Shown here: one piece after another, positions 1 to 8,431 of the stretch
How positions within the stretch are numbered: the stretch's first letter is position 1
How the letters are laid out: each line of letters opens with the position of its first letter
Source: an uncultured Bacilli bacterium
GTDB lineage: Bacteria; Bacillota_I; Bacilli_A; RF39; UBA660
Length of the DNA stretch: 18,839 nt
Reading direction: 5' to 3'
Assembly: GCA_947586295.1 (NCBI GenBank)
Contig: CANPXQ010000006.1
Coordinates: 1 to 18,839 of the forward strand
Notes under the pieces: generated by a model
What the model saw: only the letters and a program-made list of their open reading frames with translations
Database searches by the model: none
Told to the model about the DNA's origin: nothing
Made by a program: the position numbers and the translations under genes

Positions 1-302
1 CTAAAGAAGTAACAGTTCAAAGAGAATTAAAAGAGGAAATAAATTTAGATGTTCGTTTAGAAGATATAAAAAGAATTGGGGAAAAAGAAATTAATTTAGA
101 AAAACATAATGCGCATCTAATAAGTTTTTATTATATAAAAAAAGATTTTGATTTAAGTATATGTAAATTAAAAAAAGATGAAATAACGCAAATAAAATGG
201 TTTAAAATAGATGATGTTATAAAATTAATAAAAGAAAAAGATAAAGATATTATAACTCGACCTAATCGCCTTTATTTATTTTCTTTAATAAAAAAGTTAT
301 AA
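1..302 (+). CDS. Nudix hydrolase, C-terminal part (5' end outside window)
   Basis: The reading frame is open from the window edge and ends at TAA 300-302. The first visible residues include RELKEE (residues 7-12 of the fragment), which fits the REUxEE half of the Nudix box (GX5EX7REUXEEXGU), where glutamates bind the divalent metal. The upstream GX5E half lies outside the window. The rest (FYYIKKD, then IKWFKIDDV) has the strand pattern and the conserved Trp of the Nudix fold C-terminus. Family members hydrolyse nucleoside diphosphates linked to another group, including oxidised nucleotides; the substrate cannot be told from this fragment. It ends just before the dnaB promoter, so it is the last gene of its own unit. 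Confidence 0.75.
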   Translation, partial: KEVTVQRELKEEINLDVRLEDIKRIGEKEINLEKHNAHLISFYYIKKDFDLSICKLKKDEITQIKWFKIDDVIKLIKEKDKDIITRPNRLYLFSLIKKL

Positions 303-308
303 ATAATC

Positions 309-337
309 TTGTCGAATAATTTAAATTATTTTATAAT
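309..337 (+). promoter_or_regulatory. sigma-A-type promoter of dnaB-dnaI
   Basis: TTGTCG at 309-314 and a perfect TATAAT at 332-337 are separated by 17 bases, the optimal sigma-A spacing. Transcription would start near 344, giving a leader of about 20 bases with the AAGGTG ribosome binding site at 355-360. It starts 6 bases after the Nudix stop codon. Confidence 0.7.
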
Positions 338-366
338 AAGTTTAATATCAAATGAAGGTGAAGAAA

Positions 367-1641
367 ATGGAAACTATTACAATTTTGCCTGCCGATTTAT
401 ATGTTGTGGCCAATAGAACAATTTTACAAGAATTTGATAAAAAAGTTTTGCTTTCTTTTTATGAACCAATAATAGGTAATCTTGCGATTAGTTTGTATTT
501 AACGCTATGGAATGATTTAGAACAATCTAAACAAATTAGTCGGGAATTTAATCATCATCATTTGATGAGTATTTTAAAAACTAATTTAAATTTAATAAAA
601 GAAGCTCGAAATGCTTTAGAAGCTGTAGGGCTAGTGAAAACGTTCGTTAATGTAGATGCTGATATTAATAAATATGTTTATGAATTATATTCTCCTTTAA
701 TGCCAAATGAATTTTTTTCGCATCCAATTTTAAATGTTGTTTTATATAATAATATTGGTTTAAAGGAATATGAATTTTTGCAAAAGCAATATGCTAAAAT
801 AAGATATGATACTAAAAACTTTGTTGAAATAACTAAAAATATAGATGAAGTATTTACAAGCAGCACCAGTGAGGAAATACCTAAAATTGAAGCTATAAAT
901 AGAGAAACAGCAGATATTAAATCAACTGAAAAAATTGATTTTGATTTAATCATAGCATCTATTCCTAAAGGCATATTAAATGATAAAGCTTTAACTAAGA
1001 AAACTAAAGAATTAATTAATAATTTAGCTTTTTTATATAATATTGATAGCTTAAAGATGTCGGAAATTATTCGATTAGTTTTAAATGAATATGGAATGAT
1101 TAATAAATTTGATTTAAGGAAAGAATGTCGTAAAGTTTATCAATTTAATTATGGTACTTTGCCGACTTTAATTTATCGTAGTCAACCGTTGTATTTAAAA
1201 GCTCCTTTAGGAGATAATTCAATGCGGGGTAAGATTATTCAAATATTTGAAAACACTAATCCTGCAGATTTTTTGCGAAATAAATACCATGGGGTTAAAC
1301 CTACTGAACGGGATTTAAAATTAATTGAAAAATTAGTAGTTGATCTGGAAATGTATCCGGCAGTTGTCAATGTTTTACTGGATTATGTTTTAAAGAAAAA
1401 TAATAATCGCTTAACTACTAATTATGTGGAAACTATTGCTGGGCAATGGAAAAGAGCTAATTTAAAAACAGCAACGGAGGCTATGGAATTTGCTGAAAAG
1501 GAACATAAGAAAATGCTTAAGAAGGAACCTACTAAAACGATAAAAGAAGAACCAGTATGGTTTAATAAAAATATTATTCCAGAAGAAATTAGTGCTAAAG
1601 AACAGGCTGAATTAGAAAATTTATTAAAGGAGTTTAATTGA
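367..1641 (+). CDS. dnaB: replication initiation/membrane attachment protein DnaB (helicase-loading primosome component)
   Basis: This is the Firmicutes DnaB protein, not the E. coli helicase of the same name. With DnaD and DnaI it loads the replicative helicase at the origin and at stalled forks. The 424-residue length is close to the family norm. The C-terminal DnaD-like domain carries the YxxxIxxxW motif at Y353, I357 and W361, which contacts DNA in DnaD/DnaB proteins. A charged linker follows, ending in the typical PVWFNKN tail. I chose ATG 367 because AAGGTG (355-360) sits 6 bases before it; the in-frame ATG at 352 lies just upstream of that site and has no good site of its own. The stop TGA overlaps the dnaI ATG by one base (TGATG), so the two genes are translationally coupled. 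Confidence 0.9.
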   Translation: METITILPADLYVVANRTILQEFDKKVLLSFYEPIIGNLAISLYLTLWNDLEQSKQISREFNHHHLMSILKTNLNLIKEARNALEAVGLVKTFVNVDADINKYVYELYSPLMPNEFFSHPILNVVLYNNIGLKEYEFLQKQYAKIRYDTKNFVEITKNIDEVFTSSTSEEIPKIEAINRETADIKSTEKIDFDLIIASIPKGILNDKALTKKTKELINNLAFLYNIDSLKMSEIIRLVLNEYGMINKFDLRKECRKVYQFNYGTLPTLIYRSQPLYLKAPLGDNSMRGKIIQIFENTNPADFLRNKYHGVKPTERDLKLIEKLVVDLEMYPAVVNVLLDYVLKKNNNRLTTNYVETIAGQWKRANLKTATEAMEFAEKEHKKMLKKEPTKTIKEEPVWFNKNIIPEEISAKEQAELENLLKEFN

Positions 1642-2531
1642 TGGAAAAAGTACAAATGACATTAAATGAAAAAATAAAAAAGAATTTAGAAAAAGATTAT
1701 AATGAAGCTTTAAAAGATGCTAATTTTAAAAATTTAGTAAATAATTTAAAAATAGCAACTCATTTAGGAATGCAAAATACTTCAAAGTTAAAAGATAGTG
1801 TAGAAGAATTAAAAAATTGTAAAAATTGTAAAAATTTAGCAATGTGTCATAATAAAGTAAATGGTTATGTATTTTTTCCTAAAGTTAATGAAGGAAAATT
1901 ACAATTTGATTATGTTCCTTGTAAATATCAAAAAGAATTAATAAAAAAACAAGAAGAAAAGAAAGAATCTTTAAATGAAATAGAAAAAGCGCGAATGAAA
2001 GATATTTATGTTAATGATAAAAATCGGGTGGCTATAATTAAATGGTTGAAAACTTTTTATGATAACTATGAAAAAGTAAATACATTAAAGGGACTTTATT
2101 TACACGGTTCTTTTGGAAGTGGAAAAACTTTTTTAATCGCGGCATTATTAAATGAGTTGGCCTTAAAGAAAAATGCTTATGTGGCTATTGCTTACTTTCC
2201 CGAAGTAATAAGACAAATGAAAGAAGATTTTTCTTTAATAAATGATAGGATTAATTATTATTCTAATGTCGATATTTTGTTAATTGATGATATTGGGGCG
2301 GAAAATGTAACTAATTGGTCACGCGATGAAATTTTAGGAACAATATTACAATATCGAATGAATAATAAATTAACAACTTTTTTTACTTCTAATTTAACTA
2401 TTGCAGAATTAGAAAAACATTTAGCTTTAACTAAGGGCAGTATAGATACAGTTAAAGCGCGGCGAATTATTGAAAGAATTGAGCAATTAACAATTGATAT
2501 GGAACTAGTTAGTCCTAATCTTAGAAAGTAA
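1641..2531 (+). CDS. dnaI: primosomal protein DnaI, AAA+ helicase loader
   Basis: DnaI is the ATP-dependent loader that places the hexameric replicative helicase on DNA. The N-terminal half has a zinc-binding set C60, C63, C69/H70 and C94, like the Cys/His cluster of the helicase-interacting domain of Bacillus DnaI. The C-terminal AAA+ domain shows Walker A GSFGSGKT (156-163), Walker B DILLIDD (211-217), a sensor-1 strand TTFFTSN (245-251) and an arginine pair near 274-275 suitable for an arginine finger. The 296-residue length is typical. ATG 1641 is preceded by AAGGAG (1627-1632) with 8 bases between; an in-frame TTG at 1638 is less likely. It directly follows dnaB, the standard Firmicutes order. 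Confidence 0.92.
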   Translation: MEKVQMTLNEKIKKNLEKDYNEALKDANFKNLVNNLKIATHLGMQNTSKLKDSVEELKNCKNCKNLAMCHNKVNGYVFFPKVNEGKLQFDYVPCKYQKELIKKQEEKKESLNEIEKARMKDIYVNDKNRVAIIKWLKTFYDNYEKVNTLKGLYLHGSFGSGKTFLIAALLNELALKKNAYVAIAYFPEVIRQMKEDFSLINDRINYYSNVDILLIDDIGAENVTNWSRDEILGTILQYRMNNKLTTFFTSNLTIAELEKHLALTKGSIDTVKARRIIERIEQLTIDMELVSPNLRK

Positions 2532-2560
2532 TTGCAGTTTTAAGGAAAATATGATAAAAT
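2532..2560 (+). promoter_or_regulatory. probable promoter of the TasA-like gene, extended -10
   Basis: TTGCAG (2532-2537) lies 17 bases before TAAAAT (2555-2560), and the -10 is preceded by TG (TGATAAAAT, 2552/3-2560), the extended -10 signature. The -35 begins immediately after the dnaI stop codon. The predicted start is only a few bases before the ribosome binding site AGGGTGG (2567-2573), so the leader is very short. Confidence 0.5.
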
Positions 2561-2578
2561 TAAAGTAGGGTGGCCGAT

Positions 2579-3706
2579 ATGAAACTAAAACAAATTTGGC
2601 AAAAGTTTTATGCTCATAAAAATTTCTTTATTGCTTTTTGGGTAGTTTTATTGACTATTAGTTCAATTGGTATTTCGTATTCCGCTTTTTTTAGTATAAA
2701 ATCGAATACAAATAATCAAACTATTTCTACAGGTACTTTAAAAGTGTCTTATACCGGAGCTAATTTATCAGCGAGTGAAGCTCTAAATACGGATAATTTA
2801 ATGCCTTTACCTGATCGAGAAGGAATGAATCAAGGTCAAGCTCGGATTATTAATATAATTAATGAAGGAAATTTAGATAGTGTGTTTGCTTTAACAATCG
2901 GCTATGATATGGAAAAATTTAATGGTTTACAAGTAGATGATAAACGTCTAACGCCTATTGAGTTAGTTCGTTTTGCAGTCTATGAATATACAAATCAAGA
3001 ATCAATTTTAGTGGCTGGTCCTTTATCTATTGCGGATTTACCAATATATGAAAATTTTGTTAGTGATTATCGAAATAATCGTTATACAATTTTAATTGAT
3101 CGTGTAGGGAAAAATGGCAGTGGCAACTCCATAAAAACGTATTTAGTTAAAACGTGGTTGAGTGATGAGACCCCTCAAGAAATAAGTAATACCTACTTTT
3201 ATATAGATAGTTCTGTTGTAGCTACGGTAGAGGGAGCTAAGAAAGATTATACTCTTTCGGGTAAATTGGTCGCAGCTTCTGGAGAAGCTATTGGCGATGC
3301 TACTATTAATTTACAAAATTCTTATTATGTAAAAACCAATAATTTAGGAGAATTTACAATTGAAGACGTACCCGATGGTACATATAACTTAGATATTATA
3401 AATAATGAAAAAACTATTCAAGGTAATTTAACAATTCAACCTAGTGATAGTTTATCTATAATAAATAATGGAAAATCTTTTACAGCTTTAGGAAATGATA
3501 AAATATTTGCATATGCTTATAGTTATGGAACAACTATTAATAAAATATTAAAAGCGAATGATTTAAATACTTTAACTGATTCCTTAGTATTTGAAAATAA
3601 AGCTTATAATTTAGCATCATCATTTACTCTTAAAGCTAAAGAAGCCAAAATTAATAATTTATTAATAACCTTAAATGAAGATAATTATAACATAACTTTA
3701 AGTTAA
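2579..3706 (+). CDS. membrane-anchored TasA/camelysin-like surface protein with a carboxypeptidase-regulatory-like domain
   Basis: The protein has a basic N-terminus, one hydrophobic segment (about residues 16-37, ending near SYSAFFS) and then an extracellular part. The region after the helix (SIKSNTNNQTISTGTLKVSY) has the layout of SipW-dependent TasA/CalY proteins: a short spacer, then a TGTL beta-strand. A beta-rich domain follows to about 217. Residues about 226-287 (SGKLV to LTIQ, with TNNLGEFTIEDVPDGTYNL inside) look like a carboxypeptidase regulatory-like beta-sandwich. The last 85 residues match nothing I recognise. ATG 2579 follows AGGGTGG by 5 bases; an alternative GTG at 2570 would lie inside that site. 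No SipW-type peptidase gene is in the window. Role inferred: envelope or matrix protein; family assignment is by layout, not by a catalytic motif. Confidence 0.55.
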   Translation: MKLKQIWQKFYAHKNFFIAFWVVLLTISSIGISYSAFFSIKSNTNNQTISTGTLKVSYTGANLSASEALNTDNLMPLPDREGMNQGQARIINIINEGNLDSVFALTIGYDMEKFNGLQVDDKRLTPIELVRFAVYEYTNQESILVAGPLSIADLPIYENFVSDYRNNRYTILIDRVGKNGSGNSIKTYLVKTWLSDETPQEISNTYFYIDSSVVATVEGAKKDYTLSGKLVAASGEAIGDATINLQNSYYVKTNNLGEFTIEDVPDGTYNLDIINNEKTIQGNLTIQPSDSLSIINNGKSFTALGNDKIFAYAYSYGTTINKILKANDLNTLTDSLVFENKAYNLASSFTLKAKEAKINNLLITLNEDNYNITLS

Positions 3707-3731
3707 AGATATTTTTCAATATCTTTTTTTT
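3705..3731 (+). terminator. intrinsic terminator after the TasA-like gene
   Basis: A perfect 9-bp stem AAAGATATT (3705-3713) / AATATCTTT (3718-3726) with a TTTC loop is followed by an unbroken T run to 3731. It overlaps the stop codon of the preceding gene. Confidence 0.85.
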
Positions 3732-3739
3732 ATCTTCTT

Positions 3740-3766
3740 TTGTTCTTTGTTAAAAAATAGTATAAT
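3740..3766 (+). promoter_or_regulatory. probable promoter for the ZIP-to-tyrS gene string
   Basis: A perfect TATAAT at 3761-3766 sits just after the terminator and 15 bases upstream of the ZIP start codon. The best -35 candidates (TTGTTC 3740-3745 with 15 bases, or TTTTGT 3739-3744 with 16) are weak. This is the only recognisable promoter before 8416. Confidence 0.5.
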
Positions 3767-3781
3767 ATTATTGGTGATATT

Positions 3782-4504
3782 ATGAATTACGCTTTAATTA
3801 TTACATTAGCAACTGGTTTATTTTTTCTTATAGGTATTCTTCTATACAAATATAGTAAAAGAAAAAAAGAATTATCTATTTTTGGTACTTCTTGTGCTTT
3901 TGTTATTATATTAGGTTTAATTATATTTGATTTATTACCTGAGGTATTGCAATATAAATCTTTTATCTCCCTTATATTTATTTTAATAGGATTATTTATA
4001 TTAAAAATAATTGATTTATTTATACCTCATCACGAACATAAACATAAAGATAATGATTATTTAACTAAGGAACATCATTATCATCTAGAACACATTGGAA
4101 TTGTTACTTTGATAGCCTTAATAATGCATAATTATATTGAAGGAATAGCCTTATATAGTGTAGCTATAGGGGATGTTAAAAGTGGTTTTTTATTTGCTTT
4201 AGGTGTAGGTTTTCATAATTTACCTTTAGGTATTGAAATAGGGAGTATTATTAAAAATAAAAATAGTATATGGTTAATAATTATTTTAATTTTCTCTTCT
4301 TTTTTAGGAGGATTAACAGCTTTAATGTTTAATGATATTCCGGCAATCCTTACTAATATTATTTTATCTTTAACTTTAGGAATGATTTTACATTTATTAA
4401 TCTTTGAATTACTTAATGAATTAATAAATAATCGCCATAAAAAAGAAACTATTTATGGTATAATTATAGGGATAATAGTATTGGTTATAATTAATATTTT
4501 GTAG
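3782..4504 (+). CDS. ZIP-family divalent metal transporter
   Basis: A 240-residue, largely hydrophobic protein with about seven or eight predicted membrane helices. ZIP proteins import zinc, iron or manganese across the cytoplasmic membrane. Hallmarks are the histidine-rich loop between helices (residues 83-104, with HHEHKHK and HHYH), the TM4 motif HNYIEG (116-121) and the TM5 motif HNLPLGIE (145-152). The usual TM5 motif is HNxPEG; here the glutamate of PEG is leucine and a glutamate appears two residues later, which may alter the binuclear metal site. The ribosome binding site GGTGAT (3773-3778) is close to ATG 3782. Its TAG stop (4502-4504) overlaps the AGGAGG of the next gene, suggesting coupling. 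Confidence 0.85.
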   Translation: MNYALIITLATGLFFLIGILLYKYSKRKKELSIFGTSCAFVIILGLIIFDLLPEVLQYKSFISLIFILIGLFILKIIDLFIPHHEHKHKDNDYLTKEHHYHLEHIGIVTLIALIMHNYIEGIALYSVAIGDVKSGFLFALGVGFHNLPLGIEIGSIIKNKNSIWLIIILIFSSFLGGLTALMFNDIPAILTNIILSLTLGMILHLLIFELLNELINNRHKKETIYGIIIGIIVLVIINIL

Positions 4505-4512
4505 GAGGCATT

Positions 4513-5424
4513 ATGAAAAAGATTTTAGTAACTGGGGCAGCGGGGACCATAGGTTATGAAGTAATAAAATATTTATTAAGTGAAGGAAAATATGAAATAA
4601 CGGCTTTAGATTTAAAAAATAATAGATCGATGCAAAAATTAAAAAAATATAAAAAAAGAATAAATATTATTTATGGGGATGTTTATGATCGAGTATTAAT
4701 TGAGGCTTTAATAAAAGATATTGATATAGTAATTCATCTGGCGGGAGTTTTACCTCCTTTAGCCGATTATAAAAAAGATTTAGCATATTCCATTGATTAT
4801 TTAGGTACGGAAAATATTGTTCGCGCTATAAATTATTATAATCCAAAGACTCATTTGTTTTATGCTTCATCTATGAATTTATATAAGGATAAAGAAAACG
4901 TAAATAGTAAAACACCTATTAAAATAGATGAACTAGATTATTATTTATATGCCAAAAAAGAAAGTGAAAAATTAATAAAAAGTAAATTAAAAAATTATAC
5001 AATATATCGTTTTCCATTAGTTTTAGGTAATATTAAAGAATCCGTTTATTTTAATAATTTTAAAAATGATTATATATATTATATTACGAGTAAAAATGCG
5101 GCTTATAGTTTAGTTAAAGGATTAAATTATTTAAAGGAATTAAATAAAAATATTTATAATGTTACAGATGGTAAAATATTATATCAAGAACTAATAACTA
5201 AAATATTACATAATTATGGGTTATGTTTTAAATACATTTTAGAAAGGATGTTTGTTGATAAAGTTCATAGTTGTAAAAATTGTTTGGATACGGAAGAATT
5301 AAATAATTTTTTAGGCTATCGAATCGATACTTTAGATGATTATTTTAATCGTTTAGCTTATGCTGCTCGTAATAGACATATAGAAAAGTATTTGGCTCAT
5401 CTTTTTATTCGAGGTAATAAATAA
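4513..5424 (+). CDS. NAD-dependent epimerase/dehydratase family protein (extended SDR)
   Basis: A Rossmann-fold oxidoreductase of 303 residues. The dinucleotide-binding motif TGAAGTIG is at 7-14, an acidic residue D33 at the end of strand 2 predicts NAD over NADP, D56 fits the adenine-binding position, and HLAG (75-78) is the SDR NNAG-equivalent. The catalytic set is S119/S120 in YASS with Y144xxxK148 in YYLYAK. Members act on nucleotide sugars or related substrates; the substrate here is not evident. The C-terminal part is Lys/Tyr-rich with CKNC at 254-257. AGGAGG at 4503-4508 precedes the ATG by 4 bases. The TAA stop overlaps the next ATG by one base (TAATG), so it is coupled to the patatin-like gene. 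Confidence 0.85.
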   Translation: MKKILVTGAAGTIGYEVIKYLLSEGKYEITALDLKNNRSMQKLKKYKKRINIIYGDVYDRVLIEALIKDIDIVIHLAGVLPPLADYKKDLAYSIDYLGTENIVRAINYYNPKTHLFYASSMNLYKDKENVNSKTPIKIDELDYYLYAKKESEKLIKSKLKNYTIYRFPLVLGNIKESVYFNNFKNDYIYYITSKNAAYSLVKGLNYLKELNKNIYNVTDGKILYQELITKILHNYGLCFKYILERMFVDKVHSCKNCLDTEELNNFLGYRIDTLDDYFNRLAYAARNRHIEKYLAHLFIRGNK

Positions 5425-6443
5425 TGGTAGGTTTAGTATTATCTGGGGGTGGTGTAAGAGGAGCATACGAAGTTGGTTGTGCTCTTGCTTTAAAAAAGTC
5501 TTTTATTAGAATCGATGGTTTTGTCGGAACTAGCATCGGTTCTTTTAATGCCGCTATGCTAGCGAGTAATAGATTAAAAGAATTAGTAAAGTTTTGGCAA
5601 AATGTCGATGTTAAAAAAGCTCTTAATTTAGATGATAAATTTATTAAGGCTTTAGAAAATAAAAAAATCAAAGATACAGTTTTAGGAATTAAACAAATAA
5701 TTACTAATAAAGGTATATCTACGATTGGCATAAAAGAAATATTAGAAGAACTTAATATTGAACAAGATTTAAGAAAAAGTAAAAAAGATTTTGGTTTAGT
5801 TACTGTAAGAGTAAAACCTTTAAAGGTACTTCATTTATTTAAAGAAGATATTCCTCAAGGTAAAGTTAAGGATTATATTTTGGGTAGTTGTTATCATCCT
5901 TTATTTAAATTAGAAAAAATAATAGATGAAAAATATTATATTGATGGTGGTTTTTATGATACAATGCCGGTTAATATGTTACTTGAAAAAAATTATGATA
6001 AAGTTTATGCTATAGATTTAAAAGGTATAGGCATAAAACAAAAAATAAAAGATAAGAGTAAAGTAATTATTATTAGACCAAGTCATTATTTAGGTAAAGA
6101 ATTTACTTTAAATAAAACCACTATTAAAAATAATATTATATTAGGTTATTATGATACTTTAAAAGTTTTAAAAAAATATGATGGTGAAAAATATATATTT
6201 AAAAAAACGAGAAGTTATGATAAAATACTTAAGAATGTTTCTCTAAAAAAGAAAAAAGAAATGAGTGTATATTTAAATGCTCGAAATAATAAGGAGCTGG
6301 TAATTAAATTATGCGAATATTTTATGAAATTAGAGAAATTTAATTACTTAGAAGTATATAATATAAAAAAGGTAATTAAAAAGTTAAAAAAGATGAATTT
6401 AAAAAATAATATTTATTATAATTTTTTAAAAAGTTTAAGATAG
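5424..6443 (+). CDS. patatin-like phospholipase (RssA-like serine hydrolase)
   Basis: Patatin-family lipid acyl hydrolases use a Ser-Asp dyad. Here the oxyanion loop is SGGGVRGAY (7-15), the nucleophile elbow is GTSIG (35-39, S37) and the catalytic Asp is in DGG (D174), followed by the usual FYDTMPV that frames the active site. All required residues are present, so it should be active. The N-terminus has no signal peptide and the C-terminal 120 residues are very lysine-rich, suggesting cytoplasmic action at the membrane face. The start overlaps the previous stop by one base; GAGG (5411-5414) precedes it. Its TAG stop overlaps the AGGAGA of the YebC gene. Likely role, by family: turnover of membrane or acylated substrates. 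Confidence 0.88.
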   Translation: MVGLVLSGGGVRGAYEVGCALALKKSFIRIDGFVGTSIGSFNAAMLASNRLKELVKFWQNVDVKKALNLDDKFIKALENKKIKDTVLGIKQIITNKGISTIGIKEILEELNIEQDLRKSKKDFGLVTVRVKPLKVLHLFKEDIPQGKVKDYILGSCYHPLFKLEKIIDEKYYIDGGFYDTMPVNMLLEKNYDKVYAIDLKGIGIKQKIKDKSKVIIIRPSHYLGKEFTLNKTTIKNNIILGYYDTLKVLKKYDGEKYIFKKTRSYDKILKNVSLKKKKEMSVYLNARNNKELVIKLCEYFMKLEKFNYLEVYNIKKVIKKLKKMNLKNNIYYNFLKSLR

Positions 6444-6453
6444 GAGAAAAATT

Positions 6454-7170
6454 ATGGGTAGAGCATACGAAGTAAGAAAATATAGTATTCAAAAAACAGG
6501 AGCAGCGAAGGGTAAAATATATACCACTTATGCTAAAGAAATTTATTTAGCAGCGAAAAAAGGATTGCCTGATCCCGATAGTAATGTAGCATTAAAAAGA
6601 TTAATTGATAAAGCTAAAAAGAATCAAGTGCCAAGTGAAATTATTAATCGCGCTATTGATAAAGCTAAAGGCGTGGGTGGCGAAGATTATCACGAAGTAA
6701 TATATGAAGGATTTGGTCCTGGAGCCTCAACATTTATTATTAAGTGCTTAACTGATAATGTAAACAGAACTGTTGGTATGGTTAGAGCAGCTTTTAATAA
6801 AGTTAATAAAAGTTTAGGTGTAACTAATAGTGTGGCTTATAATTATGATCATTTAGGAGTCGTTTCGATAAAATATGATAATGAAGAAGAAGTATTTAAT
6901 GCCTTACTTGAAGGGGGATTAGAACCTGTTGATTTTGAAAATGAAGATGGGGAAATTATTATTACGGTAAATCCTTCGGATGTTAACTTGCTTAAAGATA
7001 TTTTAGAAAAATTAATCCCTAATGTTGAATTTATTTTAGATGAAGTAGGAATGTATGCTAAAGATAAAATAACTTTAGAGGGAGTAGATAAAGAAATATA
7101 TGATCGTTTATATAAATTATTAGACGAAATAGAAGATGTTTCTGAAATTTATACGAATGTTTTAGAATAG
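6454..7170 (+). CDS. YebC/PmpR family protein (TACO1-like), YeeN/YeeI branch
   Basis: The 238-residue length and several conserved blocks identify the family: KGKIYTTYAKEIYLAAKKG (about 19-37), the NVALKRLIDKAK helix, YEGFGPGASTFIIKCLTDN (about 79-97) and NVNRT. The N-terminus MGRAYEVRKYSI is that of the YeeN/YeeI branch, not the classical MAGHSKWxNIKxRK. Members have been described as DNA-binding regulators, and more recently as translation factors that relieve ribosome stalling; which applies here cannot be decided. AGGAGA at 6442-6447 is well spaced from ATG. It lies 19 bases before tyrS, a translation gene, which fits a translational role. Confidence 0.9.
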   Translation: MGRAYEVRKYSIQKTGAAKGKIYTTYAKEIYLAAKKGLPDPDSNVALKRLIDKAKKNQVPSEIINRAIDKAKGVGGEDYHEVIYEGFGPGASTFIIKCLTDNVNRTVGMVRAAFNKVNKSLGVTNSVAYNYDHLGVVSIKYDNEEEVFNALLEGGLEPVDFENEDGEIIITVNPSDVNLLKDILEKLIPNVEFILDEVGMYAKDKITLEGVDKEIYDRLYKLLDEIEDVSEIYTNVLE

Positions 7171-7189
7171 ATTAAGAAAGGAGCTAAGT

Positions 7190-8416
7190 ATGACAGTTTA
7201 TGAAGATTTAAAATGGCGAGGATTAATTCAAGATATTTCCGATGAAGCTTTAATTGAAAAATTAAATGCTGGGGGACTTACTTTTTATATAGGAACTGAT
7301 CCAACTGCCTCATCAATGCATATTGGTCATTATTCTTCTTTTTTAATATCCAAACGTCTCGCGAAAGCTGGACACCATCCCCTTCTTTTAATCGGTGGGG
7401 CTACCGGTTTAATTGGCGACCCTAAACCAACTAGTGAAAGACCGATGATAAGTAAAGAAGAAGTTTTAAAAAACTATGAAGGGTTAAAAAAGCAAGCTGA
7501 AGCTATTTTTGGTTTTGAAGTAGTTAATAATTATGATTGGATTAAAGATATTAATGTTTTGGATTTTTTAAGAGATTATGGTAAATATTTTAATATTAAT
7601 TATATGCTGGCAAAAGATAAAGTTAAATCTCGCTTAGAAAGTGGAATTACTTATGCTGAATTTTCGTATATGATTTTACAAGCCTTAGATTTTTTACATT
7701 TATTTGAAACGCATAATTGTACATTACAAGTAGCTGGTTCTGATCAATGGGGTAATATTACTTCTGGTATTGAACTTATTCGAAAAAAATTAGATAAGAC
7801 AGCTTATGGTATGGTTATGCCGTTAATAACCGATTCTAATGGGGTAAAATTTGGTAAAACTGAGGGTAATGCTTTATGGTTAGATAAAAATAAAACATCT
7901 CCGTATGAATTATATCAATATTTAATTAATTTAGAAGATTCTTTAATTATTGATTATTTAAAAAAATTAACATTTTTAGAACCGGAAGAAATTGCCGAAT
8001 ATGAACAAAAAAATAAAGAACATCCTGAGGCTCGAGAAGCACATAGACGCTTAGCCCAAGAAATAATAACTGATATTCATGGCGTTGAAGAATTTAAAAG
8101 AGCTCAAAAGATTAGTGAATCTTTATTTAGTGATAAAATTTGGCAATTAAGTAGTGCTGAAGTTATTTCTAGTTTAAAAGATTTACCCACATTTAATATT
8201 AAAGATAATGAAAATATTTTAGATGTTTTAGTTAATAATAATATTTGTAGCAGTAAACGCGAAGCTCGAGAAATGGTTACTGGTAATGCTATAAGTATTA
8301 ATAATATAAAAATTAATGATATTAATACTTTAGTTAACTCTAAAATGGCTATTGAAGAAAAAGTTATTTTAATTAAAAAAGGAAAAAAGAATTATTATTT
8401 AGGCATTATGGCTTAA
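7190..8416 (+). CDS. tyrS: tyrosine--tRNA ligase
   Basis: A class I aminoacyl-tRNA synthetase that charges tRNA-Tyr. It shows HIGH at 44-47 (SSMHIGHYSS), the tyrosine-binding segment GSDQWGN (183-189), the KMSKS-equivalent KFGKT (220-224) and a C-terminal S4 RNA-binding domain (about 340-405, with SSKREAREMV). The 408-residue length is close to that of bacterial TyrS. The ribosome binding site AAGGAG at about 7178-7183 precedes the ATG. Only 19 bases separate it from the yebC stop, so no T-box leader is possible here, and it must be transcribed with the upstream genes. Confidence 0.96.
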   Translation: MTVYEDLKWRGLIQDISDEALIEKLNAGGLTFYIGTDPTASSMHIGHYSSFLISKRLAKAGHHPLLLIGGATGLIGDPKPTSERPMISKEEVLKNYEGLKKQAEAIFGFEVVNNYDWIKDINVLDFLRDYGKYFNINYMLAKDKVKSRLESGITYAEFSYMILQALDFLHLFETHNCTLQVAGSDQWGNITSGIELIRKKLDKTAYGMVMPLITDSNGVKFGKTEGNALWLDKNKTSPYELYQYLINLEDSLIIDYLKKLTFLEPEEIAEYEQKNKEHPEAREAHRRLAQEIITDIHGVEEFKRAQKISESLFSDKIWQLSSAEVISSLKDLPTFNIKDNENILDVLVNNNICSSKREAREMVTGNAISINNIKINDINTLVNSKMAIEEKVILIKKGKKNYYLGIMA

Positions 8417-8431
8417 AACATAGGTTGATTT

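Noticed and set aside
678..974. Minus-strand open frame inside dnaB
   Set aside because: It is antisense to a well-supported gene, with no initiation signals.
5405..5731. Minus-strand open frame opposite the patatin start
   Set aside because: It covers the conserved SGGGxRG and GTSIG region on the other strand and lacks a start signal.
7171..7189. T-box leader before tyrS
   Set aside because: Only 19 bases separate tyrS from the upstream stop codon, too short for a T-box.
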